A DNA stretch of 64,000 bases from Nitrospiraceae bacterium (GCA_020347665.1 CP070737.1:685286-749285), one strand, 5' to 3'; counted from the first letter of the stretch, positions 27,120 to 37,854 are shown. Made by a program: numbers and translations. Notes: generated from the sequence alone by a model not told the origin.

Positions 27120-28595
27120 ATGAAAAGAAATAGATTTGTGATCATCGGCGCCGGCGCAATCGGGCAGGAGCTGCTTACGAAAGTTTCAAAAGAATATATG
27201 GTGCTCTGCATTGACATCAATCCTGACGCTGAAACGCTCATCAAGAAAATTCGTGCCGATGTAGCAGTGCTGATCGGAGACGCGACAAGCCGTCTCGTTC
27301 TTGAAAAAGCTGAGGTAAATGAGGCAGACGGAGTGATTCTTACCACAAGCAATGAAGAAGTAAACATAGAAACAGCACGGATTTTGACTGAGCACTTTCA
27401 GGCGAAAAGAATTATTTCTGTGGGTATTTCATCCGGTGCAACAGGTACTCTGGAGGATCTTGGCATAGAGGTGGAAAATATTTTCACGGCAGGGGCTACC
27501 GGCATCCGTAACAGACTGGAGCATAAGTCAAGAGCAGCCCATGCAATCGGTCTGGGAAAGAATGAAATACTTGAGGTCGAGGTGCATCCTAATTCAAGAC
27601 TTGCCAACAAGCCAGTGAGGCTTCTGGCTCCCCTGCGCTGGAGATTAGGCATAATCTACCGGTCAGACAACATCATCATACCCTCTGGCAGTTCCATTCT
27701 CAAGCCTCATGACCGGGTAGTTGTGCTTGGTGATCCTGCGGTTCTCAAGACAGTCTCAGATATATTGACATTTAATTTTCAGCAGTTTCCCCTCGAATAC
27801 GGCTCAACGATGATCGCCTACCTTACCGGGAATGAGAAAGAGCAGTTTTTTCAGGAGATCGATTACCTCTTTTCCATATTCCCGCTTAAGAAAGCTGTTT
27901 TTCTCTGTTCGGCCAAGGCTGCAAAACGTGCCGATGATATCGAATATCTGACAACCACGGATAACCTGAAAGACCGTTCGATTGAAAAAACCTCTCTGAA
28001 ACCGTTGGCAGCGATCCAGCAAAAGGCATCAGAGATCAACAATGATCAGGGCCTCGTGGTCGTGTCGAAAGATGCCCTTATTGATTCTCCCTATTTTTTG
28101 TTTACCAGTTACAGCAAAAAGCGCTTTCTTTATTCTCTCCCCAGACATGCTTCATGCCCGGTGCTGATATCACGGGGTACGTTTCCCTACGAAAAAATGT
28201 TGGTTCCCTGCGGCGCAGGCCTCAGGCTCCAGAATGCTCTCGAGACATCTCTTGAAATCTCATCTTCCCTGCATAACGAAGTGACCGCGCTGGCGATCAA
28301 GCCGTTAAAGTATATCTCCTCGGAAGAAGACTTGCAGCAATTCGAAGAAAGAAAAAAAACAATATCCGAAATTTCGCTCATGTATAAAATGAGCATAACA
28401 ACAGAAACCAAAGAAGGAAATCCGGTGAAGGTTGTGCAGGGTGTCTATAATGATTACAACCTGATGGTAATCGACACAAAAGAATGGGCTCCAAGGCGAT
28501 TTTTTTCGTTTCTCAGTCCTGACATTATCTGGCATACAGTCAAGAATGCTTCAATTTCCACACTGCTGATACCTCCTCTCGCCGAGCTGTTGTAA
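27120..28595 (+). CDS. RCK/TrkA-type regulatory protein with USP-like C-terminal part
   Basis: 491 residues. The Rossmann opening is FVIIGAGAIGQELL with the NAD-binding Asp in LCIDINPDAE. This is the TrkA-N domain; IGDATSRLVLEKA and VILTTSNEEVNIETA follow. A TrkA-C-like part (ILEVEVHPNSRLANKPV) spans about 145-220. The last half has the look of universal stress protein folds (MLVPCGAGLRLQNALE). It lies 39 bases before a CPA2 antiporter gene, so it probably gates that transporter by nucleotide or redox state, as KtrA/KefFC-type regulators do. Confidence 0.8.
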   Translation: MKRNRFVIIGAGAIGQELLTKVSKEYMVLCIDINPDAETLIKKIRADVAVLIGDATSRLVLEKAEVNEADGVILTTSNEEVNIETARILTEHFQAKRIISVGISSGATGTLEDLGIEVENIFTAGATGIRNRLEHKSRAAHAIGLGKNEILEVEVHPNSRLANKPVRLLAPLRWRLGIIYRSDNIIIPSGSSILKPHDRVVVLGDPAVLKTVSDILTFNFQQFPLEYGSTMIAYLTGNEKEQFFQEIDYLFSIFPLKKAVFLCSAKAAKRADDIEYLTTTDNLKDRSIEKTSLKPLAAIQQKASEINNDQGLVVVSKDALIDSPYFLFTSYSKKRFLYSLPRHASCPVLISRGTFPYEKMLVPCGAGLRLQNALETSLEISSSLHNEVTALAIKPLKYISSEEDLQQFEERKKTISEISLMYKMSITTETKEGNPVKVVQGVYNDYNLMVIDTKEWAPRRFFSFLSPDIIWHTVKNASISTLLIPPLAELL

Positions 28596-28634
28596 TGCGC
28601 AATTGTCTATGAATGAAATGAAAGCAGGTACCCT

Positions 28635-29801
28635 TTGGGCGAACAGCTGCTAATCATGTTTGTGGTCGTTGCAGGGGCTGCAGTGGTACCGATTGCCGCG
28701 CGCATAATGCATATTCCTTCCGCTGTCCTGGAAATCGTCTACGGGATACTCGTCTTCAATATCCTGATCTTTCGGCAGCCTGAATGGTTTTCCCTCTTGA
28801 AAGAACTGGGTTTAATTTACCTGATGTTCATTGCGGGTATGGAGCTGAACCTCAGTACTATAATGAAACGGTATCGGTTGTTCTGGTACATCCTTATACC
28901 TCTTCTGTCTCTGCTGTCAATGCCTCTGGTATTTTACTTCATGGGTTATCCCTTTTATCTCGGTCTTGCGATCTCAATGATATCGGCAGGTATTGTCATC
29001 CCGGTACTGAAGGAATCCGGGATCATCAAGACAGATCTTGGGAACGATATTATCGGCATAGCACTGGCGGGTGAACTCATTTCGATCCTTTTTCTCACGG
29101 CCATAGATATATATCATAAATACGGCCTAACACTCATGGCAGGGCTGCAAGGTGTCAAGTTGCTTCTGCTTATGCTGCTCGCGGCTTTCTTTATCAGGAT
29201 TCTCTATGTAGTTGCGTGGTGGAATCCTGAAAAAGTCACGATGGTCATGGAGAGCGAGGACCCGATTGAAGAAGGTATGAGAGGCGTCATTCTGGTTCTA
29301 TTTGCCGGTGCCGTGCTGACATACAGCTCAGGCATTGAGCCCTTTCTCGGCTCTTTTATATCAGGGGTGATTTTCGCTCATGTATTTAAAAGCAAGGGGC
29401 GGTTTGAAGACAAGATCAATGCTGTCGGCTTTGGTTTTTTTGTGCCATTTTTCTTTATTGGTGTCGGTGCTAATTTCAATATTGGCCTTTTCTCCTCGTT
29501 TCAGAGCATCGCTCTGTCACTCTTTCTCACCCTCATGCTCTTTCTCAGTAATATATTCCCCCTCATATTCTCGTTTTTTATGAAGATAAAAAGACTTGAG
29601 GCCTTATCCATATGCTTTATACTTTCTGCGCCGCTTTCCCTGCTCATTGTTGCAGGTACGATCGGCGAGAGAACCCTGCTCATCGGAGCAGAGATGAAGG
29701 ATTCCCTTATATTAACAGCGCTTTTCTCGAGTGTCCTTTTTCCTTTTTTCTTCAGGCTTCTCGGCAAACGCGTCATGGCGCATGAGAATCCTCCTTCATA
29801 G
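28635..29801 (+). CDS. CPA2 family monovalent cation:proton antiporter (KefB-like)
   Basis: 388 residues from a TTG, with AGCAGG upstream. About eleven or twelve membrane segments. GLIYLMFIAGMELNLS near residue 57 and GLAISMISAGIVIPVLKESGI near 112 are typical of the Na+/H+ exchanger fold, and GNDIIGIALAGELISIL is where the family has its ion-binding acidic residue. It lacks the C-terminal RCK domain of full KefB; that function is supplied by the preceding gene. It converges on the diguanylate cyclase gene. Confidence 0.88.
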   Translation: MGEQLLIMFVVVAGAAVVPIAARIMHIPSAVLEIVYGILVFNILIFRQPEWFSLLKELGLIYLMFIAGMELNLSTIMKRYRLFWYILIPLLSLLSMPLVFYFMGYPFYLGLAISMISAGIVIPVLKESGIIKTDLGNDIIGIALAGELISILFLTAIDIYHKYGLTLMAGLQGVKLLLLMLLAAFFIRILYVVAWWNPEKVTMVMESEDPIEEGMRGVILVLFAGAVLTYSSGIEPFLGSFISGVIFAHVFKSKGRFEDKINAVGFGFFVPFFFIGVGANFNIGLFSSFQSIALSLFLTLMLFLSNIFPLIFSFFMKIKRLEALSICFILSAPLSLLIVAGTIGERTLLIGAEMKDSLILTALFSSVLFPFFFRLLGKRVMAHENPPS

Positions 29802-29875
29802 CCGTTTAGGAGCGGTCGTACGAGCAGGAGCTGCTCAAAGAATGTTTCCCGGGATCAGACCCGGATACTTCCCTG

Positions 29876-30751
29876 TTACCTAAGCTTTTTTTTCCTTTGT
29901 TTCTCTTCGTACATCAATTCATCTGCCTTACGAAGCAGGTCATCAATAGAATAGGGAGTTGCGGGATCATAGTATGCCATGCCAACGCTGAACGACAGCG
30001 TATAGTTCCGCAGCTTTTTCGTGTTTTCCCGTTCAACGTTTTCGTAAAATCGTGAGGAGGCTATTTCAGCTCCTTCCCCTGTACTGTAGATGGGGACGAC
30101 AACGAACTCGTCACCGCCAATGCGTGCAATGATGTCAGACTCCCGAAATGTCTGCCGCAGGATATCAGCACTATCGATTAATGCCCGATCCCCTTCCCGA
30201 TGCCCGAACGTGTCATTAATACCCTTCAGATTATCCAGATCAGCATATAACAGGTATACTTTATCCTTTTGCCGTTGGGACAGTTTAAACTGCTGGTCAG
30301 CAAGAGTAAAAAATCCTCTCCGGTTGTAGAGGCCGGTCAGTTCGTCAGTCACTGACATCTTCAGCAGTTTCTCCTGAAGAGTAACAAACTGAAACCGCAC
30401 GACAAGCTCCTGCACAGTGAATGGCTTTTTAATAAAATCAGATCCGCCTGCTTCTATAGCACGGTCATAGGAGAAGTCTTCTGTGAAGCCGGTCATGATA
30501 ATGACAAGAATATCAGGCCTTATTTTTTTTGCCTTTTCTGTTATCTCAAATCCGTCCATACCGGGTAGGACAATATCTGTTACCATGAGATCAAAAGGGA
30601 TTTGATCAAGCAGTTTCATGGCAGACTCGGCATTGGTCGCAGTCTCACAATGATATCCCTCTGATACCAGGCCTGTCTGAATCATCTTCAACACATTCAT
30701 ATCGTCGTCAATAATTAAGACAGATTTTTTTTTATCTTTTTCCTGTCCCAC
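29876..30751 (-). CDS. response regulator with GGDEF output (diguanylate cyclase)
   Basis: 291 residues. Receiver domain 1-120: acidic pair DDD at 15-17, phospho-Asp59 in MVTDIVLPGMDG, Thr87 and Lys109. GGDEF domain from about 130: DELTGLYNRRGF at 136-147, IGGDEFVV with GGDEF at 212-216. RESD at 203-206, five residues before GGDEF, is an intact inhibitory I-site. The protein should make c-di-GMP when phosphorylated and be product-inhibited. No cognate kinase is next to it. Two small stem-loops at 29822-29864 separate it from the convergent antiporter gene. Confidence 0.95.
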   Translation of the reverse strand: MGQEKDKKKSVLIIDDDMNVLKMIQTGLVSEGYHCETATNAESAMKLLDQIPFDLMVTDIVLPGMDGFEITEKAKKIRPDILVIIMTGFTEDFSYDRAIEAGGSDFIKKPFTVQELVVRFQFVTLQEKLLKMSVTDELTGLYNRRGFFTLADQQFKLSQRQKDKVYLLYADLDNLKGINDTFGHREGDRALIDSADILRQTFRESDIIARIGGDEFVVVPIYSTGEGAEIASSRFYENVERENTKKLRNYTLSFSVGMAYYDPATPYSIDDLLRKADELMYEEKQRKKKLR

Positions 30752-30964
30752 GTATCGTTATTCCATCTCTGCTAACGTTATATTGCCTTTTCCAACTTAC
30801 ACGTTTTCGATGGCAATTTCAAGAATTATTTTTATAGACCGGCATCATATTTTTTATAGTGGATACATAAAAAACCTTGCCGCGGCCTATCTGACATTAT
30901 TTTATTGCGTGATACTTCAACAGAGGACGGTCAGGAAAAATCATGGGGAAATGGGCTTAGTTGA

Positions 30965-31963
30965 TTACTCTTTTCCCCAGTCAATACCCCAGGTAATAAA
31001 TTCCTGAAGCCGAGCCGCGGCATCCTGATCAAGCTGCTCAAGGCGGTCATGGATTTTTTTTGCTAGTTCTTTCTTTTCGATACTTACATATACAATACCG
31101 AGTCCTTCAAGAGCGCTTACATTGTTCGGATCTATCTCGAGTGCTCTCTTGAAAGAGGTAATGGACTTCATCGCCTTATCAACATGCATATCAAGAAGGC
31201 TGTGCCCAAGCCCTGCGTGCAGATCAGGTTCTTCAGGCAACAGTTCCGTCGCCTTCCTGTACTGTTCATAAGCCTTATCAGGAAATCCCGAATCAAGAAG
31301 CGTTGCACCGTACCACGCGAGCAGATCGGGGTCATCAGGCCATTTCTTAAGGCCTTCCCTGACAATTTCCGCAGCTTTTTCATATTCCTCATTATCGTAA
31401 AAGGCTGCTACGCGGTCAATGAGCATATTTACCATCTCCTGTTTCGTGGGCTCTTGACGCTCAGGAGAGCTCTGTGATATCGGGACATTCTCAGGGATTG
31501 CCGGTTCGATTGCAGGAACCGGCGCTGCAGAAGATATTATCTTTTCTTCTTTAATTGCTGATGGTTCCATTGGCAAAAACGCTGGCTGCTTTTCATCTCG
31601 GGAATACATCAAGACTATTTCTGAATTTTCAAAGTCGGTTTCTTTGAGAATAAATGCATCAGGCACAAGAGAGGTAACAGCTTGTATTATATTTCTTGCA
31701 TTGTTAATGGTCTGAAATTGTCCAAGCCGAATAATATAATATTTGTTTCCTTTTTCAATCCTGAGATACTCTTTTTCCTGTTCCTTTAATTGCTCTGATA
31801 AAAATGCGAAATGCTCCTTGGCACTCTTAAGTGTATTGAGGGAATACGTTCCCGCCTGAATCGTATAGAACTGAACAGATGCAACAGCAAAGGGGTTTAC
31901 AGTCAGAATACAACACAGTGAGATTGCTACTGCGAAAACATATGTGAACCTTTTTCCCTTCAT
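30965..31963 (-). CDS. exported SPOR-domain and TPR-repeat protein
   Basis: 332 residues from the ATG at 31963, which has AAGGA upstream; the frame is open back to 32011. The signal peptide ends near VASVQ at about residue 30. A SPOR-like domain (FYTIQAGTYSLNTLKSA) covers about 30-110; SPOR domains bind denuded peptidoglycan. A Pro-rich linker follows, then three to four TPR units (YEKAAEIVREGLKKWPDDPDLL; AYEQYRKATELLPEEPDLHA; SFKRALEIDPNNVSALEGLG, each quoted in part). A scaffold role in the cell wall is inferred. It lies 93 bases downstream of the epimerase gene. Confidence 0.82.
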   Translation of the reverse strand: MKGKRFTYVFAVAISLCCILTVNPFAVASVQFYTIQAGTYSLNTLKSAKEHFAFLSEQLKEQEKEYLRIEKGNKYYIIRLGQFQTINNARNIIQAVTSLVPDAFILKETDFENSEIVLMYSRDEKQPAFLPMEPSAIKEEKIISSAAPVPAIEPAIPENVPISQSSPERQEPTKQEMVNMLIDRVAAFYDNEEYEKAAEIVREGLKKWPDDPDLLAWYGATLLDSGFPDKAYEQYRKATELLPEEPDLHAGLGHSLLDMHVDKAMKSITSFKRALEIDPNNVSALEGLGIVYVSIEKKELAKKIHDRLEQLDQDAAARLQEFITWGIDWGKE

Positions 31964-32056
31964 AAGAACATCCTTGCCTGATAAGGAAATCTGTCGGCGC
32001 TGATTCTCCATTATAGCAAATCATCGCATCAATTAGACATAAAAACAGTTCTGTCT

Positions 32057-33019
32057 TCAGGTGGTATATGAAGCCACCATCTCCTTAACGGCATTCTGCA
32101 GCGTATACCGTGGCTCCCAGCCAAGGATTGCCCGTGCCTGTTTGTTAGAAAAAATGAGGTCACGTGAAAAATACTGCACATAGTGAGTTGCATCAAGCTC
32201 AAGACCCAAAAAACCGGTGAACAGGTCTAATGGAAGCGCTGATATTTTCAGCACGGCTGGAGGCAAAGGAAGAATTTTCAGTGTTTTCCCGAGGAGTCCT
32301 GCAATCTCATTGAAAAAATCAAACCAGCTATGGTTTTGACCATCCGTCAGATTGAGGGTCAGTCCGGAAGCCTCCGGAATCATACCGGAAAGATAAATTG
32401 CCCGTGCGAGATCTTTCACGTATATAAGGGGAGCGGCATTTCTGGCATTGCCGATAAAGGGAAGCCCGACCGGCCCGACATATTTAATCGTATTTACAAG
32501 CCTGCCGAGATACCGCGATCCCGGTCCAAAAACCGGAGCCGGCCTCACTATCACGTATTCATTACGAAACGCTCCGCTCATCAACATCTCTTCGCACGAT
32601 CGCTTATATGAGGTGTAATGGTCCTGCAAGACAAGAGTGGGTTTTGTATCCTCATCGGCAGGTAGTACAGACGGAATTCCTGCAACGGTTATCGAACTGA
32701 CAAAGACTAAACGTTTTGAACCTTTCACACTGAAATGTTTCAGAATGTGTTCCATGAGTTTCACGTTTTTCTTGGCTGCCCTGCTCGTACTGTTCTTTAT
32801 TTCTCCAATATGGTAGACGACATCCGTGTTATCCATGGCATCAGAAACTGCAGTAAAATCCTCAAGATTTCCCTTCACGATCTCTATATCTGTGTGTTTC
32901 AATTGTTCCGGGATGGTATCACGTCTCGACAGGACCCGTACTGAATGCGCCTCTTTCAATAATTCAAAAACCACATGGCTACCGATAAATCCGGTTCCAC
33001 CGGTAACTAATGCCTTCAT
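32057..33019 (-). CDS. NAD-dependent epimerase/dehydratase (extended SDR)
   Basis: 320 residues from the ATG at 33019, which has AGAGGA 4 bases upstream. The NAD loop GGTGFIGSH is at 6-14. The catalytic Tyr-Lys pair is in YTSYKRSCEEML near residue 142. VIVRPAPVFGPGSRYLG near 164 follows the usual pattern, and the C-terminal domain is reduced. Substrate is not fixed by sequence; relatives act on nucleotide sugars or steroid-like compounds. It may be co-transcribed with the SPOR-TPR gene. Confidence 0.87.
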   Translation of the reverse strand: MKALVTGGTGFIGSHVVFELLKEAHSVRVLSRRDTIPEQLKHTDIEIVKGNLEDFTAVSDAMDNTDVVYHIGEIKNSTSRAAKKNVKLMEHILKHFSVKGSKRLVFVSSITVAGIPSVLPADEDTKPTLVLQDHYTSYKRSCEEMLMSGAFRNEYVIVRPAPVFGPGSRYLGRLVNTIKYVGPVGLPFIGNARNAAPLIYVKDLARAIYLSGMIPEASGLTLNLTDGQNHSWFDFFNEIAGLLGKTLKILPLPPAVLKISALPLDLFTGFLGLELDATHYVQYFSRDLIFSNKQARAILGWEPRYTLQNAVKEMVASYTT

Positions 33020-33210
33020 GCGTTCCTCTTTCCGTGCTCTGTTCTCCGCACAGTAATCTGCCCCTCTTCCCATGGGGATCCGCCTGTATTCATTTACCAT
33101 CATAGCAGGAAAAATGAAGTAATCCAATATCGTATTCCTCTCTTCGTTCTGAAAGGAACAAAGCGCTCTTACGTACTGATTAATGCCACAGGGTTCTGTT
33201 AAAATAAAAA

Positions 33211-34935
33211 ATGGTGTGTTTTATACTGCACCACATCAATCAGGCGCTGGTGCATAAAATATATAAATCTGTTCTGTTCATTTGTTCTTTCTTCCTTTTC
33301 TGGTACTGCATGTTCATCCCTCGGGAAGCCGCTGCCTTCGGTATGGAGCAATCTCAAGTGACTGATATTATTGCACAGATTCTTTCTAACCACGAAACTG
33401 GTGCGAACATTATGATACAGAATGAGCGGATTCTTGATGTGGCAATGATTAAGAAGTTCTATGTGAAGAGAAATTTCAGATCTGCATGGCTTAACAATGA
33501 CATAAGGATGTCGCGGGCACACGAACTGCTCGATGCAATACAGGAAGCGTATGCTGACGGTCTGATCCCAGAATATTATCATTTGAGCAAGATCAAACTG
33601 CTCCTCCGCGAAGTTCAGTTAAACGATACACCGTACGCTTCTGCTCACTGGAAAAAGTCTGCTGAACTCGACCTGCTGCTTTCAGATGCCTTTTTTCTCT
33701 TGAGCTGTCATCTTTCTTCAGGGTGCGTGAATCCGGTAGCTGTGGAAGCCGAATGGTTTTCAGATAATGGTGTCATTGATGTCATTGCGGTCCTGGAAAA
33801 GGGTTTGCAAGAAAATACTATCAAAGAGTCGCTGAGAAACCTGATTCCCAGAGAAAAAATGTATCACAGACTCAGACAGGCACTGGCAAATTATCGCTCA
33901 ATACAATCAAGAGGGGGCTGGACAGCCGTGTCGCCGGGCGCTTCATTGAAAATCGAGATGCGGGACGCCCGGGTTGCCGAATTACGTCAGCGACTGATAC
34001 GTTCCGGCGATCTTTCCCATGAAGCAGAAGATACGGGAGATCTGTTCAACCATACGATCGAAAAGGCTGTAATCCGGTTCCAGGGGCGGCATGGTCTCCA
34101 TCCGGATGGTGTGGTTGGCCCCAAAACAATATATGAGCTCAATGTCTCTGTTCAGGAACGCGTGCGCCAGATCGAACTGAATCTGGAACGTCTTCGCTGG
34201 AGTTTCAGAAATCTGGGCTCGCAATATATTCTCGTTAACATCGCCGATTACCGACTTGAGGTTGTTGAAGACAGGAAAACTGTTCTGGCAATGAAGGTTA
34301 TTGTTGGCAAGCCCTATTGGCATACGCCGGTATTCAGTGCAGAGATGACATATCTTGAAATAAATCCAGCATGGAATGTTCCTGATAGTATCCTGCAGGA
34401 TGATCTCCTTCCGAAAATAAAAAATGATCCCAACTATATCACTGAACAGAATTTCATCGTTCTGGACGGCTGGGACGAAAATGCTGAACACATAGATCCG
34501 CTGGTTATCGACTGGACAACAGTTACGGGAGAAAACTTTCCGTACCGGCTACGTCAGGAACCGGGACCGAGTAACCCGCTCGGACGTATTAAATTCATGT
34601 TTCCAAATAAATTCAATGTCTATTTGCATGATACCCCTCACACGGCACTTTTCGAAAAGAATGTTAGGACATTCAGTCACGGATGCATACGCCTGAGCCA
34701 GCCAATGAGTGCTGCAGCATATCTGTTACAGGATGATAAGGAATGGACAAAAGAAAAACTTTTGCAAGCTGTTGACAGCGGCGAAACACAAATCGTGCGT
34801 TTGAAACACCCGGTACGTGTTCATATTCTCTATCTGACTGCATGGGTTGATACAAATGGTCTCGTACAGTTTCGGGAGGATATCTACAGCAGAGATGAGC
34901 GGCTTGACAGGGCCCTGAAAAAACCTCCATTCTGA
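33211..34935 (+). CDS. L,D-transpeptidase of the YcbB/LdtD type
   Basis: 574 residues. An N-terminal membrane anchor or signal (FICSFFLFWYCMF) is followed by the scaffold domain (VKRNFRSAWLNN). A peptidoglycan-binding domain near 260-310 has AVIRFQGRHGLHPDGVVGPKT. The YkuD catalytic domain has HDTPHTALF and the catalytic Cys at 492 in SHGCIRLSQP. YcbB-type enzymes make 3-3 cross-links in peptidoglycan and link stress to the cell wall. The DUF882 peptidase gene follows, as in Escherichia coli ycbB-ycbK. Confidence 0.93.
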   Translation: MVCFILHHINQALVHKIYKSVLFICSFFLFWYCMFIPREAAAFGMEQSQVTDIIAQILSNHETGANIMIQNERILDVAMIKKFYVKRNFRSAWLNNDIRMSRAHELLDAIQEAYADGLIPEYYHLSKIKLLLREVQLNDTPYASAHWKKSAELDLLLSDAFFLLSCHLSSGCVNPVAVEAEWFSDNGVIDVIAVLEKGLQENTIKESLRNLIPREKMYHRLRQALANYRSIQSRGGWTAVSPGASLKIEMRDARVAELRQRLIRSGDLSHEAEDTGDLFNHTIEKAVIRFQGRHGLHPDGVVGPKTIYELNVSVQERVRQIELNLERLRWSFRNLGSQYILVNIADYRLEVVEDRKTVLAMKVIVGKPYWHTPVFSAEMTYLEINPAWNVPDSILQDDLLPKIKNDPNYITEQNFIVLDGWDENAEHIDPLVIDWTTVTGENFPYRLRQEPGPSNPLGRIKFMFPNKFNVYLHDTPHTALFEKNVRTFSHGCIRLSQPMSAAAYLLQDDKEWTKEKLLQAVDSGETQIVRLKHPVRVHILYLTAWVDTNGLVQFREDIYSRDERLDRALKKPPF

Positions 34936-35090
34936 ACATACATCCGGACATACCGCGCTTCATATGAGGGATTTCCCGCAGCCGTTGCAAAAATATCATA
35001 TAAAATCAAAACAGTATTCTTTTGGCATAATTCGTGCATTATCTTATAGAGATACGGTATAATAATACCGTTTGTCAAGGAGGCAAAGAG

Positions 35091-35684
35091 GTGCGTACAT
35101 ACTGCCGGAGAAAAGGTTTCACTACAGAATCGACGGATATAAGCAGAAGAGATCTCCTGCTGCTCGGGGTTGCCACTGCGGCCTCAACGATTATCCCGTC
35201 CGGTGTTCTTGGCGCCGCAACCGATATATTCGTACCGGAAAAAAAGCTTTCGTTCATGAACACACACACTGATGAACATCTTACAGCCACGTACTGGTAT
35301 CAGGGGGAATATCTCCCTGATGAACTGTCAAAGATCAATCACATACTCCGTGATCACAGGACAGGAGATGTCAAGCCGATAGATACCGGGCTTCTTGATC
35401 TTCTCTATAATCTCCAGAGAATATTGTGCACTGATGCACCATTCCATATTGTCTCTGGCTATCGATCGCCCCAGACAAACGCTGCCTTACGAAAGAAGAG
35501 CAGGGGCGTAGCAAAAAACAGCTTTCATCAGTTCGGCAAGGCTGTTGACATACGTCTCCCCAGGTATAACCTGAAAATGCTCCGCAATACAGCCAAGCAG
35601 TTACAGGGTGGGGGTGTCGGTTATTACCCGCATCTCAATTTTGTTCACATAGATGTCGGGAATGTACGTTACTGGCGAGGATAG
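35091..35684 (+). CDS. DUF882 (YcbK-like) peptidase M15 homologue, Tat-exported
   Basis: 197 residues from a GTG at 35091, chosen because AAGGAGG lies 6 bases upstream; the frame extends back to 35034. The twin-arginine signal ISRRDLLLLGVA lies at about 18-30. The M15-type zinc site is visible: SFHQFGKAVDIR (His and Asp) and FVHIDVG (His), with GYRSPQTN earlier. It may trim peptide stems in the periplasm. A 7-base inverted repeat ACGGTAT/ATACCGT (35054-35071) sits in the intergenic space and could form part of a control site. Confidence 0.85.
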   Translation: MRTYCRRKGFTTESTDISRRDLLLLGVATAASTIIPSGVLGAATDIFVPEKKLSFMNTHTDEHLTATYWYQGEYLPDELSKINHILRDHRTGDVKPIDTGLLDLLYNLQRILCTDAPFHIVSGYRSPQTNAALRKKSRGVAKNSFHQFGKAVDIRLPRYNLKMLRNTAKQLQGGGVGYYPHLNFVHIDVGNVRYWRG

Positions 35685-35975
35685 TTTCCGAGTACAATTT
35701 TTTTCTTTTACATTTTGACGCTTCAGCTTGCTGTTTATTTCGGCAGATGATTTTATCAGAATGTCCACGACATTCATATATACTGATTTTTTGTTTCGGA
35801 GGAATATTTTTATAAAACAGCCATCATGCTGCATCAGATTTCATGGCACCAGGAAAAAACACAGCGTATAGCGAAAAGAAATTATCCATCATACACCGAA
35901 AATATGATACAATGCATAGCCTGATCTTTAGCTGTACGCTACTCTATCAAATAATTTTTTGGGGGAAACGCTGGT

Positions 35976-37763
35976 ATGATTTCGAAACTAAGAAATGAAA
36001 AACTTAAACAATGGGTGCAGGAAGTAGCTGACCTGTGCCAGCCTGACGACGTATATGTATGCGATGGAACTCGGAAAGAATATGATCATATGATTGCTCG
36101 GCTCCTTTCTGCCGGGAGCGCCACCCCCCTGAAAAAACGCCCGAACAGTTTTCTGTTCCGGTCAGACCCGAGTGACGTCGCCCGCGTTGAAGACCGCACC
36201 TATATCAGTACCCCTTCACAGGACGAGGCCGGGCCAACAAACAACTGGATAGATCCGGGTAAGCTTAAGACCATCATGACTGATCTGTATACCGGCTGCA
36301 TGAAAGGCCGAACCATGTATGTTATCCCCTTTTCTATGGGGCCCATTGGTTCTCCGATTTCAAAGATTGGGATCGAAATAACCGACAGTCCCTATGTCGT
36401 CTGCAACATGCACATTATGACACGGGTCGGCACGCGGGTTCTTGAAGCTCTTTCCACTGATGGAACATTTATTCCCTGCCTGCATTCAATTGGTGCTCCA
36501 CTGGAAAAAGGCCAAAAAGACGTAACCTGGCCCTGTGCACCAATGGAACAGAAATATATCAGCCATTTCCCGGATGAGAATCTCATCTGGTCGTATGGCT
36601 CCGGGTATGGCGGCAATGCCCTGCTCGGGAAAAAGTGTCTCGCCCTAAGGATTGCTTCAGCTATGGCTCGCCGTGAAGGATGGATGGCAGAACATATGCT
36701 GATTCTTCGCCTGACAAATCCCGAGGGGAGACAGTTCCATATTGCTGGTGCCTTTCCCTCTGCATGCGGAAAAACCAATCTGGCCATGATGCAGCCTACG
36801 ATCGGGGATTGGCAATGTGAATGTGTTGGGGATGATATCGCATGGATGAAGATCGGTCCCGACGGACGCCTGTATGCCATTAATCCTGAATCAGGCTTTT
36901 TTGGTGTGGCACCCGGTACATCCGATCAATCAAATCCAATGGCCATGGATACGCTTAAAGAAAATATTATTTTTACGAACTGCGCATTGACAGACGATAG
37001 CGATATCTGGTGGGAAGGCATGACTGATAAGGCCCCCGCTCACCTCATCGACTGGAAAGGCAATGACTGGACCCCGGAGAGTAACAGGGATGCAGCACAC
37101 CCGAATGCCCGCTTTACTGCGCCTGCTGCACAGTGTCCCGTTATCTGCAGAGACTGGGAAAAACCAGAGGGAGTACCGATAGATATCTTTATTTTCGGTG
37201 GTCGCCGTGCAACAGTCGTGCCCCTCGTAAACGAGGCATATAACTGGGATCATGGCGTGTTTCTCGGAGCAACCGCTGCCTCTGAAACAACAAGTGCTAA
37301 CATCGGTGCTGTCGGCAACCTCAGACGGGACCCCTTTGCGATGAAACCCTTTTGCGGATATAACATGGGTGATTATTTTCAGCACTGGCTTCAGATGGGA
37401 GACAAGCTGGGAACCAAACAGCCGAAAATCTTTTACGTAAACTGGTTCCGGAAAAGCCCTGACGGGAAATTCCTGTGGCCGGGGTTTGGTGAAAACAGCA
37501 GAGTATTGAAATGGATGTGTGAGAGAGTGGCCGGCTCTGTTGAAGCTGAAAAGACCCCTATAGGATTGCTTCCAAAAGAGGGTGACCTTGACACCACGGG
37601 TCTCGAACTATCGCCTCCGGAAATGAAGGAACTCCTGCAGATTGATGTTGAAGCATGGAAGAACGAGCTGCCGGATATTGAACAGCATTTTGCCCAGTTT
37701 GGTTCTCGCCTGCCGGAACGTCTGAAAAAGCAGCTTGAGGAATTCAGAAAGCGCCTCGGGTAG
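35976..37763 (+). CDS. pckG: phosphoenolpyruvate carboxykinase (GTP)
   Basis: 595 residues, the normal length. The kinase-1a P-loop is [13 protein letters not shown] near 263-275; [13 protein letters not shown] follows (kinase-2 metal site). Early, the motif FSMGPIGSP and [10 protein letters not shown] fit the PEP/oxaloacetate pocket. GEPs of the GTP type use FVNWFRK near 489 (here [12 protein letters not shown]). It interconverts oxaloacetate and PEP and is the entry to gluconeogenesis. The 291 bases upstream have GGGGGAAACG near the start. That region has no clear gene. Confidence 0.95.
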   Translation: MISKLRNEKLKQWVQEVADLCQPDDVYVCDGTRKEYDHMIARLLSAGSATPLKKRPNSFLFRSDPSDVARVEDRTYISTPSQDEAGPTNNWIDPGKLKTIMTDLYTGCMKGRTMYVIPFSMGPIGSPISKIGIEITDSPYVVCNMHIMTRVGTRVLEALSTDGTFIPCLHSIGAPLEKGQKDVTWPCAPMEQKYISHFPDENLIWSYGSGYGGNALLGKKCLALRIASAMARREGWMAEHMLILRLTNPEGRQFHIAGAFPSACGKTNLAMMQPTIGDWQCECVGDDIAWMKIGPDGRLYAINPESGFFGVAPGTSDQSNPMAMDTLKENIIFTNCALTDDSDIWWEGMTDKAPAHLIDWKGNDWTPESNRDAAHPNARFTAPAAQCPVICRDWEKPEGVPIDIFIFGGRRATVVPLVNEAYNWDHGVFLGATAASETTSANIGAVGNLRRDPFAMKPFCGYNMGDYFQHWLQMGDKLGTKQPKIFYVNWFRKSPDGKFLWPGFGENSRVLKWMCERVAGSVEAEKTPIGLLPKEGDLDTTGLELSPPEMKELLQIDVEAWKNELPDIEQHFAQFGSRLPERLKKQLEEFRKRLG

Positions 37764-37854
37764 CAGTACGACTGTTCCGCCTCTTCGGGCATACTATTTT
37801 TCCGCTTGCCTGATAGATGGTTACACCCAGTGACTGAAAATTTCGCTTTTTTAT

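Noticed and set aside
35850-35945. Short frame of about 32 codons before the PEP carboxykinase gene
   Set aside because: The ribosome-site-like CGGAGG is too far from its ATG, and the peptide has no pattern of a leader peptide.
36392-36880. 162-codon minus-strand frame
   Set aside because: Shadow of the PEP carboxykinase gene.
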